Source: JANQPA01 sp964628385 (GTDB lineage Bacteria; Bacteroidota; Bacteroidia; Chitinophagales; Saprospiraceae). From it: DNA of 64,000 nucleotides. This document shows positions 1 to 8,133 of this stretch, piece after piece. Within the stretch, counting starts at the first letter, position 1. Each line of letters starts with the position of its first letter. The DNA is taken from positions 1 to 64,000 of the forward strand of contig CAZVOD010000011.1 of the NCBI GenBank assembly GCA_964628385.1, in the 5' to 3' direction. Under the pieces are notes generated by a model. It was not told where the DNA came from, did not search any database, and saw nothing but the letters and a program-made list of their open reading frames with translations. The position numbers and the translations under genes were made by a program.

Positions 1-38
1 TTTTGGACTTCCGTTAATTTGATATGTTGCTTTTTCAT
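1..38 (-). CDS. Start of a gene running off the left edge
   Basis: The reverse strand opens with an ATG whose first twelve codons read MKKQHIKLTEVQ before the window ends. A GAGG stretch lies just upstream of the ATG, which is a plausible ribosome-binding site. The short lysine-rich start followed by KLTE resembles the beginning of some IS630-type transposase helix-turn-helix proteins. Twelve residues are far too few to assign a family, so this is only a partial reading frame of unknown function. Confidence 0.3.
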   Translation of the reverse strand, partial: MKKQHIKLTEVQ

Positions 39-192
39 ACGCATCCTCTTTTGAATGCAATAAACAAAATTTAAGTCTATTTAGATTACACAGTATTAAG
101 AATAAACCGAAAAAAATTAGCTGCAATTAGTATTTCAAAGGGCTAATACATCGACTGGTAAGAAAAAAACGAAAAAAGCTGCGTGTCTTTTT

Positions 193-234
193 TGAAACAC
201 TGTTGCATTTTCCTATTATTGCAACAGTGTTACA
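193..234. promoter_or_regulatory. Two 15-bp palindromic boxes upstream of the repeat protein (candidate Fur-family operator)
   Basis: Positions 193-207 read TGAAACACTGTTGCA and 220-234 read TGCAACAGTGTTACA. Each differs by one base from TGCAAC-N3-GTTGCA. Together they also form a larger inverted repeat with 12-bp arms. They end 18 bp before the chosen start of the downstream gene. A perfect copy of the same 15-bp pattern precedes the TonB receptor at 22569. A Fur-family regulator gene lies 2.3 kb away, so regulation by it is the simplest inference. Confidence 0.55.
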
Positions 235-251
235 AAACTAAAAACATTTTC

Positions 252-2391
252 ATGCAGCACTTTAACAAGCTAACGTTCCTTTTCATTTTTTGTATGATTG
301 CGGTAGTCCAAATTCAGGCCTCCCGCATCAATGCCTCCTTTCTGGAAGGCATTACAGAAGTTACCTTAGTATTTACACCCACCGATGGAGGCGATCCGGT
401 AATGGCTTCAGCCTCTGATGACGGCAGCGGCCTTCAGGTAACTGAGCCCATCAACTTAGTAGAAAGTACAGATTACACGCTATCTTTCATGATCGTAGGC
501 GCTAATGATGCCGATCTGACGCAAGAGATAGAGCAAAATCGCGAAGATTATCAGTTTTTCTTTGGCTTTGCCGATGAGCTGTTCGTCAGTCCGGCAGGAA
601 ACGGTAATATTGATAATCCAGCAGACCCTATTGGGTATGATGTTGCTGATATTGACAGTAATGGCTTACCTGTAGGCTTGTCCACTTCCTGGACTACTGA
701 ATGCGGCGAAGAGATTACAACTGATACATTCCGTGTCGTTCTTAAGCATCAGCCTGATAGCAAATCAGCTGATTCTTCTGTGGATGATGGAATGACAGAT
801 TTTGATCTTTCTTTTATTCTAAATGTCAACTTAGATCCAGATGCACCACCGTGTGAAAATGAGGAAGAAATCATCACCGATGTGACATTGACTTNNNNNN
901 NNNNNNNNNNNNNNNNNNNNNNNNNNNNNNNNNNNNNNNNNNNNNNNNNNNNNNNNNNNNNNNNNNNNNNNNNNNNNNNNNNNNNNNNNNNNNNGTGAAA
1001 AAGATGAAAACTCCGGCTTTGAGGTTGGAGGAACGGATTTAGACATCGATTGGGACATCAATGTGTTGGTAGATCCCGATGCACCACCGTGTGAAAATGA
1101 GGAAGAAATCATCACCGATGTGACATTGACTTTCACACCCGTTGGCGAAGGTGAAGTAGTGACTGCTACGGCTACTGACCCCGATGGCGAAGGTGTTTTA
1201 CCGCTTGCTCCCGATGGACCTATCAACCTGCTAGAAAGTACGGAATATATACTAACCATGTCACTATTCAACAGCATCGAAGGCGAGGACATCACCGAAG
1301 AAATCAATGAAGAAGATGACGAGCACCTCTTCTTATTTGAATTCACTGATGAAATCTTTGCTAGCCCCGCTGGTGATGGTAATAGAGATAACCGCAATGA
1401 TCCAATCAATTATTTGGATATGGATGAAAACGGTTTACCGGTAGGGTTGGAAACTGCGTGGACTACTGAATGTGGGCAGGAAGTTACTTCCGGAAACTTC
1501 AGAGTCATTCTCAAGCATCAGCCCGGTGAAAAAGATGAAAACTCCGGCTTTGAGGTTGGAGGAACGGATTTAGACATCGACTGGGACATCAATGTGTTGG
1601 TAGATCCAGATGCACCACCGTGTGAAAATGAGGAAGAAATTATTACTGATGTGGTATTAACCTTCATTTCAAGGGGCGGAGGAGATACGCTGGTAGCAAG
1701 AGCTGTAGATCCTGATGGAAGCGGTGTTCTTTCACTTGAACCAGAAGGAGAAATTTCATTAGCACCAAACGCATCTTACGATTTATTTATCACCCTAACA
1801 AATTCAATAGAGGGAGAAGATGTTACCGAAGAAATCAATGAAGAAGATGATGAGCATCTCTTCCTGTTTGAGTGGACCGAAGGCTTTTTCACTTCACCTG
1901 AAGGTAACGGTAATAGAGACAACAGAAATGATCCGGTTAATTATGAGGATGAAGATGAGAACGGTCTACCTGTAGGCTTAGCAACAAGCTGGACTACAGC
2001 AGAAACGCCATTATCAGGAACGTTCCGGGTGATTTTAAAACATCAACCCGGTGAAAAAGACGAAAACTCCGGCTTTGATGTTGGAGGGACGGATGTAGAT
2101 ATCGAATGGGTAATCAATAACTCATTTGTTACTTCTAACAATAACATAAGTGTTAACACGACTAGTCTTAGAGTTAGTCCTAACCCTGTCAATAGTACAT
2201 TAAACTGGCAGTTGGACCAAAATCTTGGTAACGTGGAACGTTTGATCATATACGATACATTTGGAAGGTTAGTTAAAACATTTACCAACAATAACCAAAT
2301 GCTTGATGTAAGTGATCTAAACGGCGGAATTTATATCCTTACAGTTGAGGGAGAGCGTGAAATCTTTATGACGAGATTTGTAAAGGAATAA
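252..2391 (+). CDS. Secreted tandem-repeat protein with T9SS C-terminal sorting domain, interrupted by an assembly gap
   Basis: An N-terminal signal peptide (hydrophobic FLFIFCMIAVVQIQA) is followed by at least four acidic repeats of about 177 residues. The last ~75 residues are a type IX sorting domain (SPNPVNSTLNW ... GGIYILTVEGE), so the protein should be exported and surface-attached or released. Each repeat carries TLTF-like strands, an acidic EGEDITEEINEEDDEH core and an LKHQPGEKDENSG motif. This recurring Bacteroidota repeat has no function I can name; the acidic and His residues would suit metal or calcium binding. I chose ATG 252 over the upstream frame because the signal peptide starts there. 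Frames on either side of the N run differ, but a gap length divisible by three restores one reading frame. Two operator-like boxes precede it. Confidence 0.8.
834..2105 (+). repeat. Tandem ~531-bp coding repeats
   Basis: The junction sequence GCACCACCGTGTGAAAATGA occurs at 843, 1081 and 1612. The last two are exactly 531 bp apart (177 codons). The copies at 843 and 1081 are nearly identical over about 60 bp and flank the N run. The segment after the gap (997 on) matches the end of the next repeat closely. Confidence 0.85.
895..994. other. 100-base assembly gap inside tandem repeats
   Basis: One hundred N's are a conventional placeholder, not a measured length. If one ordinary repeat unit spans the gap, the hidden sequence is about 393 bp (or 393 plus multiples of 531). 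That value is divisible by three and would rejoin the two frames. Confidence 0.9.
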
Positions 2392-2448
2392 TTCTGAAAT
2401 AAAAGTAGGTAGAACTAAAGGTTTCTATACTTGAAAAGGTTTTTTGTG

Positions 2449-2480
2449 CTCGTCCGCCCTCGTGCGGACGAGTTTTTTTT
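2449..2480 (+). terminator. Intrinsic terminator after the repeat protein
   Basis: A perfect 9-bp GC-rich stem (CTCGTCCGC / GCGGACGAG) with a 6-base loop is followed by eight T's. It sits 58 bp after the stop codon of the T9SS repeat protein. Confidence 0.9.
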
Positions 2481-2547
2481 GGCCTTATCTAAACTAATTC
2501 TTTGTCCTTTACCTTTACTATTAATATAAACAAATAAAACATCTGTC

Positions 2548-2967
2548 ATGCAGAATGATCCGATGAGGCTGTTAGAGCACTATAATTTAAGAAAGACAAG
2601 TGTCAGAAAGGAAGTGCTGATGGTATTCCTGAATGTAGGAGACCGAGCATTATCCAATGGAGATATTGAAGAAAAAACATCAGGACTGGATCGAATTACC
2701 TTATACAGAACCCTAAAAACATTTGAAGAAAAAGGACTGATACACAAAGCAATTGATGGAAGTGGTGTAGCCAAATATGCCTTATGCTCTGATAATTGTG
2801 GTACTCATGGCCATCAGGACGAGCATGCACATTTCCATTGTAAGACTTGTGGTAAAACGGTATGCCTTGATGATATTGTCCCTCCCAATCTCTCAACGCC
2901 CAACGGTTTTAAGATTGATAATGTGCATTTAGTCCTCTCCGGCATCTGCGCTGATTGTTCTGTTTAA
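2548..2967 (+). CDS. Fur-family transcriptional regulator (Zur-like candidate)
   Basis: This 139-residue protein has the usual Fur length and architecture. A winged helix (recognition region DRITLYRTLKTFEEKGLI, residues ~48-65) precedes a metal-binding and dimerisation part. The latter has a His-rich stretch (GTHGHQDEHAHFHC, ~85-98) and two CxxC pairs (C98/C101 and C134/C137) that would hold structural zinc. Members repress metal uptake or stress genes when loaded with Fe, Zn or Mn. The metal cannot be read from sequence. A zinc-responsive role is suggested only by the His-rich TonB receptor at 22569 sharing a palindrome with the gene upstream of this one. It follows a strong terminator, so it should have its own promoter. 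Confidence 0.9.
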   Translation: MQNDPMRLLEHYNLRKTSVRKEVLMVFLNVGDRALSNGDIEEKTSGLDRITLYRTLKTFEEKGLIHKAIDGSGVAKYALCSDNCGTHGHQDEHAHFHCKTCGKTVCLDDIVPPNLSTPNGFKIDNVHLVLSGICADCSV

Positions 2968-3091
2968 TTTACTTAATAGACTTGTTTCTCAGGTAGTTGA
3001 AATAGATTGAACCTGATACTTTTCTGTTATTTTACCCCCCAAAGACAAGTCCGACGATACACAATTCCCTTATTCTTACTCTGCGGCTCTT

Positions 3092-3928
3092 TTAATGACG
3101 CAATTCCCAGCAGTGTCTTCGCTTCTTTTCTCCCAGAAAAACGGGTTGTCCAATTCGATAGTGTAGGCTAATACTAAAAGAATGATAATAGTCCATTCGT
3201 TTACTTCCACGCCTGTGTATCTTGGGAATTTCAGAGGCATTATTAGAAAAATAAGACCCGGTAAAAAAAGCGGTTTGCGCTCCTTTTTCCTTTAATATTT
3301 CCTGATAATTAACTTTAGCAAAGGTAATATCGTCCAGATAGTCAGTAAAAGTATACCGCAGCAACAGATCAGCTACAAATGCCCAATTCCTATTCAATTG
3401 TAGCCGGATGCCTAGTCTTAGTGGCAAAGCCAGGGCCCAATTGTCGTAGACACCAGCGTGGCCCGGCATTCCCTGGCCTTCTGTGCCCAGAGGCCTTAGC
3501 TCCAACCATTGCCCTTCGTATTTTCCGTACGTCGTAAAATTAAAGAATGTGGTGCCTCCGGCAATGAATGGGCTGACACTAAAATGGTGCTGAAAGGGAT
3601 GCCAACGAAGCGGATAAAATATGGCCTGCCAGGAGTATTCTGTTATCTGCATAGATACCTCCAAGTTGTTGTGGCGCAGCGCATAAGCTCCATCTGCATA
3701 TAGCTCCATACGTTGAGCAGATAGTTGAAAAGACATCCACCGAAAAAGATTGATCTTCATACTCCCACCCCAATTTGGCCGCATAAAATTCCTAAAATGA
3801 TCGGGGTTTTTAGGCGATAGCTCTCCTTCGTATAGAGTAAGACCACCAATAATACCAAATTCAACGTGCTGAGACTGAATAGCAGTAACGCATCCCAACG
3901 AAAAATAAAGCAAAAACAAATACCTCAT
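3092..3928 (-). CDS. DUF6089-like outer-membrane beta-barrel protein
   Basis: This 278-residue protein starts with a signal peptide (MRYLFLLYFSLGCVTAIQSQ). Alternating hydrophobic and aromatic strands typical of an eight-stranded outer-membrane barrel follow. The opening FGIIGGLTLYEGEL and the later TDYLDDITF segment match what I know of the Bacteroidota DUF6089 family, often annotated as outer membrane beta-barrel protein. Its function is unknown. The C-terminus ends in a basic tail (EKKRRHCWELRH) rather than an aromatic residue, which is unusual for a barrel. It is convergent with the Fur-family gene and divergent from the SulP gene. Confidence 0.75.
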   Translation of the reverse strand: MRYLFLLYFSLGCVTAIQSQHVEFGIIGGLTLYEGELSPKNPDHFRNFMRPNWGGSMKINLFRWMSFQLSAQRMELYADGAYALRHNNLEVSMQITEYSWQAIFYPLRWHPFQHHFSVSPFIAGGTTFFNFTTYGKYEGQWLELRPLGTEGQGMPGHAGVYDNWALALPLRLGIRLQLNRNWAFVADLLLRYTFTDYLDDITFAKVNYQEILKEKGAQTAFFTGSYFSNNASEIPKIHRRGSKRMDYYHSFSISLHYRIGQPVFLGEKKRRHCWELRH

Positions 3929-4152
3929 TCCAACTCATTTTGCAGGAATGAAAGCCAACGGATTGGAAGCCCGATAAAGCTAAAACAAAAATCTTTAAAG
4001 AGCAAGCAACACTTAAGTACAAATTAATGATTATCAAATAATTAAAGCCTAATCAAATAAAGATCCAGCTTACTATAATTTTATTCTGTTAAATGCTTCA
4101 CAAATAGCTTGAACATTTTTTAGTAGATTTGTAAAAACGAAAACTTAGTCCG

Positions 4153-5916
4153 TTGAAAGCAAAAGTCCGTCAATTGGTGCCCATATTAGAGTGGCTACCC
4201 AACTATCAATTCCGTTTTTTTCGTGGTGATCTCATTGCCGGCCTAACGGTTGGCATCATGTTGATTCCACAAGGGATGGCCTATGGACTGCTAGCGGGCT
4301 TACCCCCTATTTATGGCCTTTATGCAGGCATTGTTCCTCTGTTTTTGTATGCTTTCTTTGGTACTTCCCGGCAGTTATCTGTTGGCCCTACCGCGCTGGT
4401 TTCTTTGCTAATCGTTTCCGGCGTGGGCGGTCTGGCAGAACCGGGTACTTCAGAATTCATTTCTTTGGTGATTACTACAGCCCTCATAGCAGGCATCATT
4501 CAAGTCATACTGGGACTTGCCAGAGGAGGCTTTTTGGTTAACTTCCTTTCGCATCCAGTCATTTCGGGATTTACCTCGGCAGCAGCTGTACTCATCGCCC
4601 TGAGTCAGCTTAAAAACCTTTTTGGTATCAATATGCCAAGGAGTAATAAAATCCATGAAATATTTGGTTTCTTCATTGCCAGAATCGGAGAAATACATGT
4701 GCCCACATTACTGATGAGCGTAAGTGGGATTGTCTTTATTATTTTGGTAAAAAAAATTCACAAATCCCTGCCCGGACCAATCCTGGCAGTAGTAGTGAGC
4801 ATTGTATTGGTCAGCCAGCTCAACCTGGAATCATTTGGAATATCCATAGTAGGGGAAGTTCCTCAAAGGCTCCCTGGGTTTATTGTACCCGAGTTTAACA
4901 TTGAAGTGATACAGAAAATGCTACCTCTAGCGCTGACCATCTGCCTGATCAGTTTTATAGAATCGCTGGCCATTGCCAAGACCATTGCCGGCCGACATAA
5001 AGATTACAGGGTTATTCCTAACCAGGAACTCATCGCCCTGGGAATTACCAAGATAGGAGGCGCTTTTTTTCAGTCTTACCCAACCACCGGTAGCTTTACC
5101 CGTTCGGCGATTAATAATGATGCCGGTGCTAAAACGGGAATCTCCTCCGTAGTCGCCGCCATAGTCATTTCCCTGACCTTGCTTTTCCTGACACCACTCT
5201 TTTATTATTTGCCCAATGCTATCTTAGCAGCCATAATTGTCGTGGCAGTAAGAAAGCTTATTGATGTCAAAGAGGCGCTCTCCCTATGGAAGAAAGACCG
5301 GAAAGACTTTGCCACCCTGATCGTCACTTTCCTGGCCACCCTTATACTGGGGATACAAACTGGTGTTTTCATCGGTATCTTACTTTCTTTAGGCCAAATC
5401 ATCTACCAAACATCCAAGCCTCATATGGCTATTTTGGGCCGCTTACCTGACACTAGAACCTACCGCAATATCAACCGCTACGAAGAGGCGATTCAAAGGG
5501 ATGATGTACTCATCTTTCGCTTTGACGCGCATCTTTACTTTGGCAATGCAGCCACTTTTAAAGAGAGTATTGAAAAAATAGTCGATGAAAAACGCCCGGC
5601 CACTAATCTGCTCATTCTGGATGCCTCCAGTATTGCCTCTATTGATTCAAGTGGCATACACGAATTTAAAGACCTCCTAGATCAGCTGGCCATAAGAAAT
5701 ATCCGGCTGTACATCGTTGGGGTCAGAGGGCCCGTCAGAGATGCCCTGCAGCGATTTGGCCTGGTCGATATTATCGGTGAACGTTCTTTCTTCTTCAATA
5801 TTCACGATGCGCTGGAGTACTACAACTCTACTGCTGATCAGAGCGAGCAGATATGGACGCAGAAAGCACTACAAACCAATGAATACAAGCGACGTAGAAA
5901 AGATCCTTCCGATTAG
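4153..5916 (+). CDS. SulP-family inorganic anion transporter with STAS domain
   Basis: This 587-residue protein has 10-14 membrane segments in residues ~15-420 and a cytoplasmic STAS domain at ~424-556. The SulP signature is present early (LIAGLTVGIMLIPQGMAYG). The STAS core contains DASSIASIDSSGIHEF. Family members move sulfate, bicarbonate or other anions, usually with H+ or Na+. The substrate here is not evident. The reading frame must start at TTG 4153, since the next in-frame Met lies inside the first transmembrane region. The 3' flank has no obvious terminator and runs into a foldback element. Confidence 0.92.
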   Translation: MKAKVRQLVPILEWLPNYQFRFFRGDLIAGLTVGIMLIPQGMAYGLLAGLPPIYGLYAGIVPLFLYAFFGTSRQLSVGPTALVSLLIVSGVGGLAEPGTSEFISLVITTALIAGIIQVILGLARGGFLVNFLSHPVISGFTSAAAVLIALSQLKNLFGINMPRSNKIHEIFGFFIARIGEIHVPTLLMSVSGIVFIILVKKIHKSLPGPILAVVVSIVLVSQLNLESFGISIVGEVPQRLPGFIVPEFNIEVIQKMLPLALTICLISFIESLAIAKTIAGRHKDYRVIPNQELIALGITKIGGAFFQSYPTTGSFTRSAINNDAGAKTGISSVVAAIVISLTLLFLTPLFYYLPNAILAAIIVVAVRKLIDVKEALSLWKKDRKDFATLIVTFLATLILGIQTGVFIGILLSLGQIIYQTSKPHMAILGRLPDTRTYRNINRYEEAIQRDDVLIFRFDAHLYFGNAATFKESIEKIVDEKRPATNLLILDASSIASIDSSGIHEFKDLLDQLAIRNIRLYIVGVRGPVRDALQRFGLVDIIGERSFFFNIHDALEYYNSTADQSEQIWTQKALQTNEYKRRRKDPSD

Positions 5917-6018
5917 CAGGCTTACTTTACAGGATAGAATTTTTGCGCCCTAAATCACGGTTCCTCAAAAGCTTATCTACTTTATTTGGTAATCTAAAGA
6001 AGATTATTTGGTCATTTG

Positions 6019-6197
6019 TATTAATGAAGTTGTTTAAAAATGTCGTTTCATGTTTGCAGACAAAACATTGTTCACCAAATACTTCAGCTTTTTTTCTTTC
6101 CGTAGCTTTGGCTACGCAAAGAAAAAAGCGCTTCGCCTTGCTGCACAAGCCTTTGCCTTCAACTATAAACCCACGTTCTTAAACAACTTCATAAATA
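6019..6197. repeat. 179-bp foldback (MITE-like) element
   Basis: The arms at 6019-6037 and 6179-6197 are inverted repeats matching at 18 of 19 positions (TATTAATGAAGTTGTTTAA versus its complement). The similarity continues inward with mismatches along almost the whole element. It meets at a perfect central hairpin, CGTAGC-TTTG-GCTACG (6101-6116), flanked by TTTCTTT/AAAGAAA. Arms and hairpin share the same centre near 6108, so it is one long imperfect palindrome. It encodes no protein of its own, although an open frame runs through it into the downstream fragment. Confidence 0.75.
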
Positions 6198-6832
6198 AAG
6201 AAACCGGACTGATTACCAAAAATGGTAAAACCATTGGAGTTATGATTGATGGCAGCCCCAGGGTTGGCTTCCCGACTCCTTCGCGCAAGAACGAATTTTA
6301 TTCCCAAACGATGGTTGACTGGAACTGGGCAGAATATGCTCTACCGACTTATATCAAGAGCCATATCCACCCTGAAAAACTGGACAAGCAAAAGGGAGAA
6401 TACTGCCTGGTGCCCACCTTTCGCTTACCTACCCTTATTCACTCGCGTTCGGGCAATGCCAAATGGCTCAATGAGATTTCTAACAGGAATCCTATCTGGA
6501 TGCATACCAGTGATGCCAAAAGGTTTGGATTACAGACCAATGACCTCATCAAATTGCATACGGACATCGGATATTTCGTTGACAAAGTGTGGGTTACCGA
6601 AGGCATGAAGCCCGGTGTAATTGCCTGTTCCCATCATATCGGACGCTGGAGAAGGCCGCAGGATAAGATCGGTAACCGTTGGGCCACTAACACTGTGCGT
6701 ATTGAAAGCGACGGTGATGGAGGCTGGAAAATGCAAACTGTAGCGGGCGTGCGCCCATTTGAAAGTAGCGATAGTAACTCCAAAAGAATTTTCTGGACGG
6801 ATGGTGGTGTACATCAAAACAGGAGGGAATAA
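6198..6832 (+). pseudogene. C-terminal remnant of a molybdopterin oxidoreductase
   Basis: About 210 residues match the end of a large molybdopterin-dependent oxidoreductase of the thiosulfate/polysulfide reductase type. Recognisable pieces are GFPTPSRKNEFYS, LPTFRLPTLIHSRSGNAKWL, YFVDKVWVTEGMKPGV and ACSHHIGRWR. These belong to the molybdopterin-dinucleotide-binding C-terminal domain. The iron-sulfur and catalytic N-terminal two thirds are absent, and no partner subunits are nearby. The open frame extends upstream to 6050 only because it reads through the foldback element, so that N-terminus is not authentic. I call it a truncated gene. It ends 10 bp before the convergent stop of the HD gene. 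Confidence 0.8.
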
Positions 6833-6841
6833 ATTATTCAA

Positions 6842-8011
6842 CTACCCTGCAAGGTAATTTAAGCGATAGATGACAATGAAGAGAATGACAGAAATAATAA
6901 TACCGACCATAAAAATATTATAGCAGACCCGGAGTTGGTAGTATTTGTTACCCAGAGATTTTCCCAAAAAAAATAAATCCCGCTGGATCGTATCTTCCAG
7001 CATTTCTTCATCACTAATCACTTCGGACATTCCCTTTTTGTATTCCGGATATTTCATTTTATAAAAATTTCCAAAAAAGAAAAGATTGGATTCCTGGCTT
7101 TTGACTTTCTCTAGAGTAGTTTCACCAGTCATTTTGATGGGTCGGGTAGCTAGTGTAGCAAAGATCATAGATAGCAAGCAGGTCAATAAAAGAGACATGA
7201 CCGGATAAATGAGCTTCGGCTGCTCCAAGATGTAAGAAACAGCCATTGGCATAGCTACTGTGATAATCAGGGCATTAACACTAAGCATGATGTTAGCTTT
7301 ATTATCAGCCAGCGTACTCAGGTCAATATGGTTGCGCAGTGCCGTTTTGAACATCATTTGTACACTTTTACTACCCTGTAAGCTACTCTTTACCTGCTTC
7401 TCATCCAGCTTTCGCTCTTTTTTCGCCGTTTTCTTTAAATATTTTTGGTTTTCCTTTTTCTTTTCTCCGTAAAGAGCTTCCGCCGCCTGAGTGTGGTAAG
7501 TATGAGACTTCAAAAATTTAGTATTCATCTCAAACCATTCGGTATCCGAAAAGGATTTATTGAGAAAAACTCTCCATTCATGTCTGAGCGCTGATAAACC
7601 AATGGGATAATTATCACTTGCCAAATTCACCAAGTCCGCATCTCTTATTACCTCCTCCAAAACACTGTTCGGCTGATGGGCCGGCAAAGTAGCATCAATG
7701 CACGAAAGCACCTTCTCTTTTGACGCTTCAGGATAATCTTGCCAGTTCAAAAAACCAATGGCAATATTCCTGCTTTCCAGCTCATGCCCTTCGTAAGTAT
7801 TTGTAAACCCAGTGTCGTGAAAAAGAGCTGCCAGCTCGAGTATTTCCAGCTGCTCTTTATTGAGCTGCATTTCCTGCCCAATAGCTAATGCAGCACTCCG
7901 TACCGATAAAGTATGCGGAAGGTTGTGATAAAGATGATCAGGTGTAAGTTTTTCGTTGAGGAGCCGAGTCACGTGCTGCTCCGCTTTATTTACAATTTCA
8001 CTACTTGGCAT
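6842..8011 (-). CDS. HD-domain phosphohydrolase fused to a Pycsar-type (PycTM/DUF5706) membrane domain
   Basis: Residues ~20-180 form an HD-type metal hydrolase fold, with HLYHNLPHT, the catalytic FHD at H65/D66, HELES and DADLVNL. A charged lysine-rich linker leads to a C-terminal part with transmembrane segments near 235-258, 264-288 and 360-388. The first follows LADNKANIMLSVNALIITV, the hallmark of the membrane effector domain of Pycsar anti-phage systems. HD domains often hydrolyse nucleotides or cyclic nucleotides. No adenylate/uridylate cyclase gene lies nearby. The start is ATG 8011; a TTG at 8026 is an alternative. It sits 122 bp downstream of the GAF protein gene on the same strand. 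Confidence 0.82.
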   Translation of the reverse strand: MPSSEIVNKAEQHVTRLLNEKLTPDHLYHNLPHTLSVRSAALAIGQEMQLNKEQLEILELAALFHDTGFTNTYEGHELESRNIAIGFLNWQDYPEASKEKVLSCIDATLPAHQPNSVLEEVIRDADLVNLASDNYPIGLSALRHEWRVFLNKSFSDTEWFEMNTKFLKSHTYHTQAAEALYGEKKKENQKYLKKTAKKERKLDEKQVKSSLQGSKSVQMMFKTALRNHIDLSTLADNKANIMLSVNALIITVAMPMAVSYILEQPKLIYPVMSLLLTCLLSMIFATLATRPIKMTGETTLEKVKSQESNLFFFGNFYKMKYPEYKKGMSEVISDEEMLEDTIQRDLFFLGKSLGNKYYQLRVCYNIFMVGIIISVILFIVIYRLNYLAG

Positions 8012-8133
8012 TACTGCTGTTTTCAAGGATAATTAAGATCAGGAACTGATATAAATATAATTAACCCTTTGCGTTTTTCTAATTTTGTTAGAAAAGTCTT
8101 TAAACTTGTTTCGGAAACTACGCAACAAGTCTT

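Noticed and set aside
831..1409. Minus-strand frame running through the N run
   Set aside because: It is a shadow of the repeat gene and depends on undefined bases.
6050..6197. N-terminal extension of the molybdoenzyme fragment
   Set aside because: It is encoded by the foldback element and has no similarity to the enzyme family.
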